A stretch of 30,000 nt of DNA, taken from Trachelipus rathkii (taxonomy: Eukaryota; Arthropoda; Malacostraca; Isopoda; Trachelipodidae). Under the pieces are notes generated by a model that saw only the letters and a list, made by a program, of their open reading frames with translations, was not told the DNA's origin and searched no databases. The DNA is taken from positions 75,001 through 105,000 of the forward strand of contig JABUQX010028359.1 in NCBI GenBank assembly GCA_015478945.1, given 5' to 3'. Every line of letters starts with the position of its first letter. Within the stretch, counting starts at the first letter, position 1. Positions 1-10,494 of the stretch are shown here, in pieces. Both the position numbers and the translations under genes were made by a program.

Positions 1-3000
1 TATTCCATGAGGACAAGAATCTGTGAAGCAATCGGTCGAAATGGTGGAGTGAAGTCATTGATGCCATATTACAAGACTTAGACTATGATAGGTTACGTAT
101 GCGGGTTGGAATAAATTTCACTTTTGGCGATGATCAGTCACCTGAACGGAAATACTATGTAAACATCTTACAGGGATATATTAGACAATGTTGCGGTGAA
201 AGAGATGATGAGACGCTTGAAAGGGTCATCCAGTCCTCGGTGACAAAGAACTTACCAAATTCAAAGTAGTAGCTACTGTGTTCATGATAGCTAAAGGAAA
301 ATGTAATGACTGTAAAACTGATGCATTCGAGCCACAAAATCTTAGTTTCAAACTTCTCTAAACAGAACAACATCTAGAGAAAGGGCTGTAGGCTGTGCTT
401 TCAAAGCTGTTGTTCTGTTTAGGAAAATAACTCGAGATATCATAACCGCAACTAAGAACATCGTATACAATTGAGCCAAGAGCAGAGCATTAGCTAAAAA
501 ATGTGGTATGGAATATGCAGATTCTTTCATAGTAACTGACTTTTTTAAAAAATCAGAATACCGAAAAATGTCGTATTGTCGTATTGTCAAAAAGGTAATG
601 GCGTAAAAATACTTTATAATTCCATCTAAACGAGAAATCATGAAATGACCCTTATACCATTTAGGGCCATAGATGGGGTAAATCATTAACATGCTTATAA
701 AAGAAGACAAGTTAAAGTTATGTTTGGAGAATACCAAAAAGCATAAGGCGTAATATGTAAAATGGTATGCTTTTGCACGATAATGTTAAAGACTTTCAAC
801 AAGTAATAAATATCGGCTGCATCAAAATTAGCTGTGAAACATTATGCGATGTTAGACAGTGCCTTAGAGATAAGTGTCAAGGCTCATTTATCACGATATG
901 TATATTTCCACATGAATGTCGGTGAATTAATCGTGAATTTTATAATGCCGAATGTTGTAAAAAACATCAAGATAATAATACGTGTAAGGAAATTAAGATT
1001 TTAAAACTCTGCCTAGAACAAATAAAGGTGGATCGCTATGGTAGTTTTAAACATGATGTGCAAAAGTCTATTGTGCTATATGCAAAGAAAAATACGAACC
1101 TAAAGAAGACGAATATCATATATGCTACATTAAAAAGAAAAATAAAAAGGATAAGAAGAAAGATACTGACCCCGAGGTTTATACGTGTTACTACGATATA
1201 GAGACATATCAGCAAGATAAAGGCGATAATGCTAATGGAAGAAGAATAATATAATAATTGATACCTTATTTACTGGTATGTCAGATGATATGCGAAATGT
1301 TTACAGATAAAGAGGGTGAGAATGTATATTCACATTGTGAACAACTACATTTAAATTAGAGGGTGAAAAACCCCTGCAAATCAATTTATAGACTTCCTGA
1401 TGGAGTTTTCAAGTAAAAAACCTGCATGATTAAATTAATATTTCGCAATACATATTTTAGTTCATTCGTAAATCAATCAGTACAATAAAGCATCATTACT
1501 GACACACCCAAGTTCAGATTCTATCAGCAGAAGTCTTATAAAAAGAGGCAATAAAATAATTTCAATGGGATCGAATGGCAATATAGTCTTCAGGGATACA
1601 TTGCTTTTTTCACACCATGTGCATTGAAAAAGCTCATTCCTAAATGCTAGTGTGTGTTCAGTGAAAATGACAATTCCAAGGAGTTTCTTTCCTATACATT
1701 TTAAATGAAATAACATGAATTTATAAAGACCTATTCCCTGATAAGAAATTCTTCAAGTAGAAAAAATGTCAACAAATGAAAAAGCTAGAATTTGAAGAGT
1801 ACTATAAAAAGTTTATAGGTAAAGAATACAATATTTTGAAAAGAAAATGTGAAAAGTATTGTGTACAAGATGTTAATACTAAGAAAATGTTTTGAGGCGT
1901 TTAGAGGTAGTTCATCAAAACAATTATATTAGATTAGTCTAGATAACAACACAAACAATTCATCTTATCTTTACCACTTTATAAAATGTTGTTTATGCCT
2001 GAGGAAAAAATTACTATTCTATGGGTCGCGAGAAAACCCTAAGCCTTTCACCTACGAAGCAATTCGCTGGCTCTTTATCAGAAAAAATTGAACAATATAG
2101 ACATAAGGCATACGCTCGCACGGTGGAGAGAAAGGGTTTTAAAAATTAAGAAAGTGGCTTTACCCTGACGGTTTTGGTTAGTTGAAAGGAATGAAAAACT
2201 GCGTTCCTATACCATGGTTGTGCATGGCATGGACATAAAGACTGTAATAAAGGAAAAGGGATGTTGCATAGCGTATCGGCTGTTGACCGCTACAATCTCA
2301 CCATGAAAAAAAGAAAGATAGGTATAAAGAAGCCGGGTTTAATGTTAGTACGTGTGTGGGGAATGTGATGGAAGGTACAAAAGACCCAATTCATTCAAGA
2401 TCCTGATCATACCGATGAAAACTAAGCATTAGCGACTATATTTCAACGCTTAGCAAATGATGTTGTAAACAACAGACTCATAATAGACCTGAATTCATTG
2501 TTTTGGAGGCCACAACTGAACCATTCGTACATTACTATCCACCAACTAAAGGACAGAAGATCATGTATTTAGACTATACATCGCTTTATCCTTATGTTCA
2601 GAAACGAAAGTACCCTTGTGGCCCACCTGAAAAACTAATAGGTGATAAAGTACCAGCGCATTGAATCATTTAAGAATGGTATCAATGATAAATATTCGGT
2701 ACAGCTTACATTAAGATTCTTCCCCCTCAAGACTTATACACTTCCCCGTCCTCGCTAAACGAGCCAAAAATAAATTAATATTTCCTCTCTCTTTGTAAAA
2801 TGTGTTGAAATAAATACTTTTGGCCTAAATTTAAATCATGATAAGAATAAACGTGCTATTGAAGGTGTATACACAACACCTGAAAATCAGTTAGCATTAG
2901 AGATGCGGGTACAAAAATAATTAAATATTTTGAAGTTTGGTCGTTTAAAACAGAGAAGGAGTTTTTATTTGAAGAATATGTGAACCACTTCTAAAAATAA

Positions 3001-4118
3001 AAACAGGGGCATCAGGACCACCAAATAATATTCACGAAGGCGATCTCCTGATTTTGAGGAAAAACTTAAAGAGTTTGTCCGTCTTTTCAGAGAAAAGGAA
3101 GGTGTCGAACTTGATATTAACAATATCAAAAAAGAAAAACCCTGGGATGCGGTTCATTGCAAAATTATTTTCTCATTCTCTTTGGGGAAAATTTGCCAAA
3201 AAAATACGCCTACAAGAGGAGATGTAGTATGTACTAGTATAAAAACAAGTATGGGAACTAATCAATCAAAGTAATGTGACAATGAAATCACTAGCGTTAT
3301 TCCAATAGGCTGTAAATGTTGTTAACAGTTTGAAAATGCACTAGCCGAACGCACGTCAACTGCTACAAATATTCCTATCGCATCGTTTTACGACTGCATA
3401 TGCACGTATAAAATTATACGACTACTTAAAAAAAGTCAAACAAAAAGGGCATTGTACGTGCGATTACAGACTTTGTATTTTGTCGCTGGAGAGAGAAAAC
3501 GATGAGTTATTGAAACAGGGAAACTTTAGTGTGAACTAACAGATGAAAATATCAGAAATACGGTTTCTGAGTCATACGCCGATTTTCCTTGTGTGTACTG
3601 GACCCTAAGTCTTATGCTTGTTTTAGAATAAGGAAACTGCAGAGGATAAAAATATATTGTAAAAAGCCAAGGGTTCTTACAATCAAAAAGACAAAGGGAA
3701 CTAATTAATTTTGAAAAATTTGTTAAAGGTTAACGTATGATCGTTGCCCTGAAAATAGTATAGGTCACATGAGTCATTGTATGATGATATCAAAACCATG
3801 ATGTTACAGTGAGGCAATGAATGAAATATAATTTGATAATGTTGATTAAAGATATGTACGAGGACGAGATCCTACCTCATAAAAAACTGCACGAATAAGA
3901 CGAAGTCACAGAATTCCTAATGCTAATTTTACTCGGAATAAAAGTAACAGAGGAGGGTTATCTATATAGTGTGCCAAGATAACTTTTCAGACCTGGGGAA
4001 AATATGGAAGGTGTTAGTATTGTTGCTGGTACTAAAATGGTCCAACACACAACCAATAAGCGAATCTTTATTAAAAATTCATGTCGCACTGCATCATATG
4101 GTTATAAGGTACATTAAT
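1..4118 (+). pseudogene. Decayed Polinton/Maverick-type protein-primed family B DNA polymerase
   Basis: Seen: the plus strand reads, in changing frames, as successive parts of a family B DNA polymerase. A zinc-knuckle-like segment (CAIC ... HIC, 1072-1125) leads in one frame into exonuclease motif I, YYDIET (Asp codon 1195-1197, Glu 1201-1203). A segment around 1540-1650 (KRGNKIISM, then FRDTLLFF) fits the middle of the exonuclease domain. Motif III is YCVQDV (1857-1874). A Cys/His segment (YHGCAWHGHKDC) lies near 2212-2255. Polymerase motif A is LDYTSLYPYV, with its Asp at 2572-2574. A motif-B-like region is at 3140-3205. The motif C region (about 3449-3480) is broken by a frameshift and no intact Asp-Thr-Asp is visible. 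The C-terminus (RTASYGY) ends near 4115. Known: this CxxC...HxC knuckle before the exonuclease is typical of Polinton polymerases. Many stops and frameshifts make it non-functional. The N-terminus probably continues left of the window. No Polinton integrase, ATPase or capsid gene is visible. An adintovirus-like or linear-plasmid polymerase is a less likely alternative. Confidence 0.85.
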
Positions 4119-4343
4119 TTCCATTAATATATTTATAATATTATCTATGTCTAATGTATAATGTTTAATGTTTTTCCATGTACAAATATTTCTGAATAAT
4201 AAAATGTAAATAATAAAGTTATTTTTATTGACTACATAGCATAAAATCTTTTTCATGTTTCTGTTGATACTTTCTGGAAGGGGGGCGGAGCCTAAAAAGA
4301 GGTAACTGAAAAATATTTCAAGTGTTACTATTGCGTAATGTTA

Positions 4344-5180
4344 TGTGTGTGTGTCGTGTGTGTGTGTGGTTTTGTGTGGTGTGTGTGTGTGGGTGTGTGT
4401 GGTGTGTGTGTGTTGTGTGTGTGATGATTTATTCTTAGTTTCGATTACAATAGATAGGTTTTAGGATACGGTAAATCTTTGTTAAATATTATAACATATC
4501 AATGTTAATTGTAAAATTAGCATTTAATATGTTAGAGATATGCTTGAAAAAAGTGGTGAATAGGTTAAGTTTTGCATGTAATGTAGTTATTACTCCTGTT
4601 AAGTAGTGGAAATTTTATTAAGTTTAGGTGAAAAAGCTTTTGAGTGTGTGTGTGTGTGTGTGTGTGGTGTGTGTGTGTGATCCTGTATGTGTGTGTGTGT
4701 GTGTGTTGTATTTATTCTTAGTTGATATGTTGGTGATGTGCTTGAAAAAAGAAGTGTAAATAGGTTTTTTACTGTTGTTAAGCGTGAACGTTTTTAATGA
4801 TAGCAGTTTATTTGTGTGTTGTGTGTGTGTGGTGTGTGTATATATATAAGGGACGACTGTGTGTGTGTGTGTTGTGTGTTGTGTTGTGTGTGTGTGTGTG
4901 TGTGTGTGTAGCATTTATTCTTAGTCATTACAGTAGTTAGTTTAGGATACGATAAATCTTTGTTAAAAATAATTACTGTGTTATGTTAAAATTATGCATT
5001 AATATGTTAGCAGATTTATGCCTTTGAAAAAAGTGTTGAATAGGATACGTTTTGTATGTAAATGTTAGTTATGTTTACTCCTGTTAAGTATGGAACTTTG
5101 CTAATTTTTTCAGTTTATTTGTGTTGGTGTGTGATGTGTGTGTGATGTGTGTATATGTGTGTGTGTATGTGTGTGTGTGT

Positions 5181-5211
<31 letters not shown>

Positions 5212-5232
5212 TGTGTGTGTGTGTGTGTGTTA
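4344..5232. repeat. (TG)n composite satellite, three diverged ~300-bp units
   Basis: Four impure (TG)n arrays (about 4344-4422, 4642-4706, 4813-4911, 5121-5232) are separated by spacers that are copies of each other. Each spacer begins ATTTATTCTTAGT and contains GCTTGAAAAAAG-like, GAATAGG and CTGTTAAG blocks. The first (4423-4641) and third (4912-5120) spacers align over their whole length. The second (4707-4812) lacks its middle. This is a tandem duplication of a unit made of a microsatellite plus unique sequence. No coding capacity is apparent. Confidence 0.85.
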
Positions 5233-5463
5233 TAGTTTGTGTTTTGATAAGTTATGTTAAATAATTTTACTATGAAATTTTTTCTGAGAACTTAAATTTG
5301 TTTTATGTTATAAAAAATATGACTTGAATCAATAGATCAAATAGATAAATAGATCATGGTTAAGGTAAGTAGTGTGTGTTTACTTTACTGAATTTACTGA
5401 TTTATGGTGAATAAACGTAAATTTTTACGTTTATAAACATTTGAAAAGTATAAATTTTTTAGT

Positions 5464-5478
5464 AAAAAAAAAAAAAAA

Positions 5479-5563
<85 letters not shown>

Positions 5564-5601
5564 TTTTTTTTTAAAATAAAAAATAAAAAAATAAAAGTTA
5601 G

Positions 5602-5660
<59 letters not shown>
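5464..5660. repeat. Very long poly(A) tracts
   Basis: There are two adenine runs: about 80 uninterrupted A residues at 5481-5560, and a second of nearly 60 at about 5600-5658, with a T-rich/A-rich bridge between them. They could be retrotransposon tails or expanded homopolymers. Lengths of this size are prone to sequencing and assembly error. No retrotransposon body was recognised immediately to the left. Confidence 0.9.
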
Positions 5661-6062
5661 AACACAAAGTATAAATGCAAAATAAAACTTATATAAAAAA
5701 AAAAATTAAACAAAGTATAAATGTAAAATAAAGTTAGAAAATTAAAAAATTAAAAAAGTTAGAAAATTAAAAAATTAAAAAAATTAAAAAATTAAAAAAT
5801 TAAAATAAAAAAAAAAATTAAACACAAAGTATAAATGCAAAATAAAACTTACCAAAAAAAAGTTAGAAAAAATAAATAAATAAAAAATAAAAAAATAAAA
5901 ATTGAAAAAATAACAAATAAAAAAATAAAAATGAAAAAATAACAAATAAAAAAAATAAAAAATAAAAAATAAAGTTAGAAAAATAAATTTAAAAAAAAAA
6001 AAATTAAAAAATAAAAATTAAAATAATAAAATTAAACACAAAGTATAAATGTAAAATAAAAA
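5661..6062. repeat. A-rich low-complexity region with four copies of a ~30-bp motif
   Basis: A sequence made mostly of AAAAAT-type words contains four near-identical copies of a block reading ACACAAAGTATAAATG followed by YAAAATAAAA. They lie at about 5661-5690, 5709-5735, 5821-5850 and 6034-6060. Copies one and three share AAAACTTA at the end. This suggests repeated duplication of a segment that included part of the poly(A) tract. Confidence 0.8.
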
Positions 6063-6288
6063 ATAGTAAACAGTATATGCATGTTTCAACTTAGGAAAAA
6101 AAAATTATATTAGTTAACGTTTATAAAAAGAAAATGAGATTTGAAAATAGAAATGTTAGTCTTCAACATTTAGAAAATAAAGGTTATCTCTGCAAGATGC
6201 AATGCAATTGACAATATGTACATGATAGAACAGAAGCAGTTATGTAAACAGTAATGATCTTGTATTATTAAATGAATGTTTACTATGT

Positions 6289-6590
6289 CGGCACCGCACC
6301 GGCTCCAGCACCGGCGTCTGTGCCTACTCCTCAGACTCCTCCTTCCTCATTCTTCTTCCTTCATCCTTCATCCTCCTCCTTCCTTTCTTCTTCTTCCTTT
6401 CTTTCTTCTTCTTCTTCCTCTGTTTTGCATTCCATGCATTTCTTCTTCTTTTTTCACCGGGAACCCCCTCCGGTGGGGGTCCCTGGACTCCGAATCCGAA
6501 TCCGTTTCCATCTCCAACTCCAACTCCGTCTCCGTCTCCGTCTCCGTCTCCTGTCTCCGACAATTTTCAATCTTCTACGATCAATTTAAT
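6289..6590. repeat. Pyrimidine-rich TTC/TCC tract and hexamer minisatellite
   Basis: 6335-6450 is a pyrimidine-rich strand dominated by TTC, TCC and CTT words. 6485-6560 is a hexanucleotide-like array (TCCGAA, TCCAAC, TCCGTC variants). Both are open in several frames only because stop codons cannot form in these words. The resulting Ser/Phe/Pro-rich and Arg/Leu-rich translations are judged artefacts. A GC-rich block (GGGAACCCCCTCC) sits between the two halves. Confidence 0.75.
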
Positions 6591-6596
6591 TTTTAG

Positions 6597-7754
6597 AGGG
6601 GGCAGCGCTCCCCCTTTACATGGGGACGCAGAGGGACGTAATCTCGTTTCCGACGAGATTACGTCATCATATAGCTCACATCCAAATTTCACTCCGATAC
6701 GATAAGCATAACATGGTTTTCAGGACGAATCTGACCTTGGCGCTAAGGGGGAAACACCCACTTACGGGTGACCTACGGTCACCAAAACTCGTCTGGGATC
6801 CATCTGTTCGATTGGGATTCGTTAAGCCTAATCTTTGCTCACCCGACACACACACACACAAGGGCGTAGCGTTATATTTCTACTTCGCTCTCGGGGGTGA
6901 CCCCCCTCTATATACATCCTAGAGACTTGAAATTTACACGGTTTCGTCCTTAACCCATACATAGATTATATTCCAAGTTTCAGACCTATAGCTCTATTCC
7001 TTCATATCGAAAAGGCTGGTAGATCGCCGGACGTACCATCACTACAGCGATTAATCGAATGTTAATTATAGTAATTATTTTCTTTCGATTATATTTTTCA
7101 TTGTTAAAAGCCAACCAGAGCACGTAGAAAGACGATTTAAACATCGATTTAAGGGTAATCGATCACGATAAATCGATTGGAACCATAAAAAATGATCTAT
7201 CGATTATTTAAAACCTTCTAGGAACCAAAAATCCGCTTTGGGGGGGCTCCGCCCCCCCCTTTTGGGGGTAAGACCCTTGAGTTCAGGCTCAAAACCTCTG
7301 AAGTCGGTCTTCCAGACCTTAAATTCGGTCTTACCGACCTTAAAAACCCTAACTTTGACGTATCAAACGTCAAAATCTAATGAAATGATGGAAATTTCCA
7401 AGTCAGCTGCCGACATGACTGGAATTTCCAAAAACCTTCGTAAATGGTTTTCAAGTCTTTGCCTTCGACGTGCAGGGCTGTCAATGGGGAAAATCCCCAA
7501 AATCCTCCGGAGTTGGGGATCTTGACCTGAATTATGGACAGAATGCTAAAAAAGTAGCTAAAAATGCTAAAAAGTGTCAAAAAATGCTAAAAAGGTCAAA
7601 TTTAACGGATTAGTTGGAGATCTTAGCGTCAAATCTGGGCAAAACGTTAAAAAAGTAACAAAATTAGTAAAAAAAATGGTAAAAATTAGTAAAAAGGTAC
7701 CAAAAAAGCGCAAAATTAACGGATTAGGGTGCCAGATTTAACGACAAATCTGGC
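6597..7754. other. Cluster of short near-perfect hairpins (unknown element)
   Basis: More than ten small inverted repeats with 3-7 nt loops lie in about 1.16 kb. They are 6597-6615 (AGGGGG/CCCCCT), 6636-6664 (12-bp arms ACGTAATCTCGT, loop TTCCG), 6755-6770, 6767-6783 (GGTGACC/GGTCACC, loop TAC), 6893-6905 (GGGGG/CCCCC), 7240-7258 (seven G, loop CTCCG, seven C), 7277-7292, 7306-7318, 7325-7337, 7354-7374 (8-bp arms TTTGACGT), 7390-7429 (imperfect, long), 7485-7499 and 7731-7754 (9-bp arms GCCAGATTT). Two 21-bp tandem copies (about 7304-7324 and 7325-7345) each hold one hairpin. Several ATCGAT palindromes lie at 7140-7205. No protein family was recognised on either strand. The GC-rich hairpins contrast with the AT-rich surroundings, which suggests a foreign or mobile origin. 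Confidence 0.7.
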
Positions 7755-7789
7755 TTCCGTTAGTTTTCCGTCAGTTTCCCACCCCTTAC

Positions 7790-9168
7790 TACTTACGTAC
7801 CGAATAATAAAAGTCAATTGGTCAGTATGTGATAGGTCGGGTGTACTATCAACGCTAATCGAAAAATATTTTGCTGATTCGGTTATAATTTTTAAAAGGG
7901 CAAGTTTCCCCATTACGTCAATAAACTCATTGCATATACTTGCAGATAAATAAAAAATGTGTCCTTTCCCAGGATTTCATTTTTTTTTTATAAATTATCT
8001 GCGAGAAATGAATCAAATTCACTTAACTCTATACATCCCAAATAATTTCCGTTGTGTGGGGATCCAAGGGTTTCGTTGTCACCGCTAAATGAAAATTCTC
8101 GGGATGCCAAAAATTTTACAACAGCGACAATTCTTTTAAGTACATTTTTCCAAAAATCTACTTCTCTTTTATATTGAGACAGAAAATTTGTATATACTCT
8201 ACCAACAGTTTTACTTCGTGCGAGATAAGCAATCATCGATTGTCTATGTACTGCGCTATTTTCGTGCTCTTAAATGATGTGATTAATATGTTTCCAGTCA
8301 TTTTATACACTCGGCGAACATAAGCTTATATTAGAAGGTTTGAATAGACAGTATGAAAAACAAAATATAGATTTCTTCGAAGGCGAATATAACATTTCCT
8401 TTCAACGCTTTCATTGTTCTTAAACTTACGCTGAAATAGCGATTTGTTGAAATTCCTAGTTGTTGACTTACCACCTGCTTCTTTGAAGTTCTGCAAGCTT
8501 CGGAGAAGTCACAATCTTTATTTTTGAAAAATGCAGACCCCTTGCTAATCCAAAATTCACGTATTTTTTCGGTAAACTTTTCATTAAAATAATCGCCAAG
8601 GATCGTGTGAATAGTTTTCTGGGGCTGAAGACTGTTGTTTCTCAGGTAAAACAGTTGTTGGTGAAGTAGATATATATTTACCATCGAGGTGATCGCTTTC
8701 CGTACTATATGATTCATTAATTTATTTTTCTGACTTGGAAGAAGTGAACTTGGAACAAGTGGGTTCTGAAACAGCTGAAACTGCCTCAATTTGTTGTAGG
8801 TGTGATTCTTCTGACAGATTAATTTGATGGCTGCTCGGAGAAGTTCCAAGAAGATAAGAAGTTTATGATTAAATAAACTCTCTCTCCAACTCCTATAAAC
8901 AGTAAAACAAACATTTTCATTTATAAATAAATCAAAGTAACATAAAATGCTCACTGGAGGTGTGTGCAAAATATGATGTTAATTTTGGTGAATTTTGTAT
9001 TATGTCTTCTTGATGTGCATCTTTCTTCCTCTTCTCTGAGCCACTAGGATATGATAGTTTCGACATATTTTGTTTCAATATTTTCAGTTTGAGCAAAAGA
9101 AGACTTCCATTTAAAAACTGAAAAGCTGAAAAATTGAAAAGTAATTCTTGGTTGGGCTGCCGTCGCAA
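7790..9168 (-). pseudogene. hAT-like transposase N-terminal half (TTF domain + start of DUF4371), ZMYM1-like
   Basis: A natural start is the Met at 9064-9066 (MSKLSYPSGSEKRKK), with a lysine-rich leader ending in PKLTSYF, as is usual in ZMYM1/DUF4371 proteins. A later frame (8331-8969) gives KIREFWISKGSAFF, NKDCDF and RYFSVSLRT, which fits the TTF-type zinc-binding domain. After a stop near 8265 another frame gives HRQSMIAYLA, REVDFWKNVLKR and NGNYLGCIEL (about 8250-7990). The next gives AKYFSISVDSTPDLSHTDQL (about 7870-7810), a DUF4371 core whose DST is part of the RNase H-like transposase fold. The catalytic remainder and the hAT C-terminal dimerisation domain are absent. Frameshifts and stops show it is inactive. 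The family assignment comes from recalled conserved segments. Confidence 0.85.
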
Positions 9169-9304
9169 AGGCTAGAGGGCCCCATGGATTGCGGAGCCCT
9201 GGGCTCTAGCCCAGCGAGGCCGTGCGTAAAGATGGGCCTGCACATCTCCATCGGCAGACGAAGACAAAAATTATTTACAATGTGATCCCTACATAAAAAA
9301 AAAA

Positions 9305-9319
9305 GTTAGCCGACCCCTG
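9305..9319 (-). repeat. hAT-type terminal inverted repeat (one end)
   Basis: On the minus strand, CAGGGGTCGGCTAAC is followed by a run of ten T and lies 150 bp upstream of the transposase coding region. The position and sequence fit the outer end of a hAT element. The related non-autonomous element at 18529-19327 has similar ends (GGTTCGGCAAAG and GGTGTCGCCAAAC). Confidence 0.65.
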
Positions 9320-9327
9320 CACTAAAG

Positions 9328-10494
9328 TAATGATATATAAGAGAACCTAACAATTCCAGACACCAACACTTCTAAGGAGAACTACACCTAATGCCTAGGT
9401 TTAGCGAATGTGTTCAAGTCTCTTCTCCAACCTAAGATCAACCCAGAGCTCCATAGTACGCATAATCTAGCTACCGCAACACCCACTTCGAAAAGCCTTG
9501 GTTCATTTCCCTCTAATCTAGGGTCTCGCAACTTACAGATCTTACAGGCTTTTAGAGGATCATTTCCTACGAAATAATTTCGTACGGATTTTGGAAGGTT
9601 CTTGGATCCAATGCACAACTAAAATCTACCCATAAACTACACTCAGTCTGCGCTCCCCTGCGTCTCCTGACGATGAGCCCCCGTCAGGGACGACCTCGTT
9701 TCGATGTGGATGTTATTCCAATGCAATCGTTCCCAGACTCCAAAGTATCACCAGATGAAGCTTCATGCCGTTTGCAGGTAAAATATCTGGAGTACAGAAA
9801 CTTATTCGGGAAAACACTTAATGACAAAAGTAGAGAAGAAGGCACCGCCCCCCCCCATCCACAACAAACCTCTCTCCATTTATGCCCGCCCCCCCCCCCA
9901 AGGCTCCCAGAATATGTCGTTCCCTTCCACAATTAGGATTTCTTGCCTTTTGATTTGACAATCAATCAATCGGATGATTGAAGCATGACATTGTTTTATG
10001 GTAAAATTTGGCGGGGCTACGATCCAAATTTCGAAGAGCTTAGACCGGACTTAATTACGCCTACCGAAAACACATACTTGTGCTAAAAAGCTCTAGCTTG
10101 TTGGCGTGACTAACATCCGTCTTCATATGGGGCTCCTCTCAAAACTACCTACTGTGGTACCTTTGACAAGCGTGGCGCAGAAATCATTGTACATAAAAAT
10201 ACTTCGAACCACATACATCTCTTCGTATTATATTTTTCGCAGTAGCAACTAGAAATACGTCTGATCCAAGAAAAATACAATCATTCCATATATTTAGCTC
10301 CCAGAGTTAAATTTCTAAGGAAGGATATTGAAAATAAATGGGTGATTTTAATATCTATCATTTCCTCTTACTGCAAATCACAACTGATGCTTTTGCATTT
10401 TATTCAAACGCGGTGGAAGAATGCATCTCTTATTCTGCAACTCCTTTGTGTTTTTTTTTTTGGTAAAGTTCTACGTAACGAGGTTTTTAAAAGA
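9328..10494. other. No recognisable gene or repeat
   Basis: This stretch has mixed composition with C runs at 9847-9856 and 9888-9899. I found no recognisable protein match on either strand. A short open stretch at 9695-9778 ends in a good donor-like site (TTTGCAG then GTAAAA) and follows a CAG, so an isolated exon is possible, but its translation matches nothing I know. The right part (10430-10494) becomes T-rich and leads into the 5' region of the jockey-type element. Confidence 0.5.

Larger units (their letters stand above)
7790..9319 (-). mobile_element. 5' half of a hAT-superfamily DNA transposon
   Basis: On the minus strand the sequence starts at 9319 with CAGGGGTCGGCTAAC followed by a T run. 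This has the form of a hAT terminal inverted repeat (CAGGGGTC... family). Transposase coding sequence follows from about 9168. The coding match stops near 7790, where sequence belonging to the hairpin region begins. I see no second copy of the terminal repeat there. The copy is therefore truncated in the middle of the transposase and cannot be complete. An 8-bp target duplication cannot be tested because one end is missing. Confidence 0.75.

Noticed and set aside
155..1716. Minus-strand reading frames of 60-130 codons opposite the polymerase remnant
   Set aside because: They are antisense to recognisable polymerase motifs and show no family resemblance.
4624..4914. Thr/His-repeat protein on the minus strand
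   Set aside because: It is a translation of (TG)n microsatellites and has no independent support.
5431..5713. Poly-Phe reading frames
   Set aside because: They come from poly(A)/poly(T) tracts.
6272..6596. Ser/Pro/Phe-rich or Arg/Leu-rich small proteins
   Set aside because: The pyrimidine-rich repeat is open in several frames at once; composition explains this.
6636..6664. Intrinsic bacterial terminator
   Set aside because: There is no following T run and no bacterial gene nearby.
7238..7525. 95-codon plus-strand frame
   Set aside because: It runs through hairpins and a tandem repeat, with no domain and no start context; probably chance.
9673..9936. Possible host exon with a donor-like CAG/GTAAAA at about 9776-9784
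   Set aside because: The translation matches no family I know and no partner exon was found; kept only as a remark.
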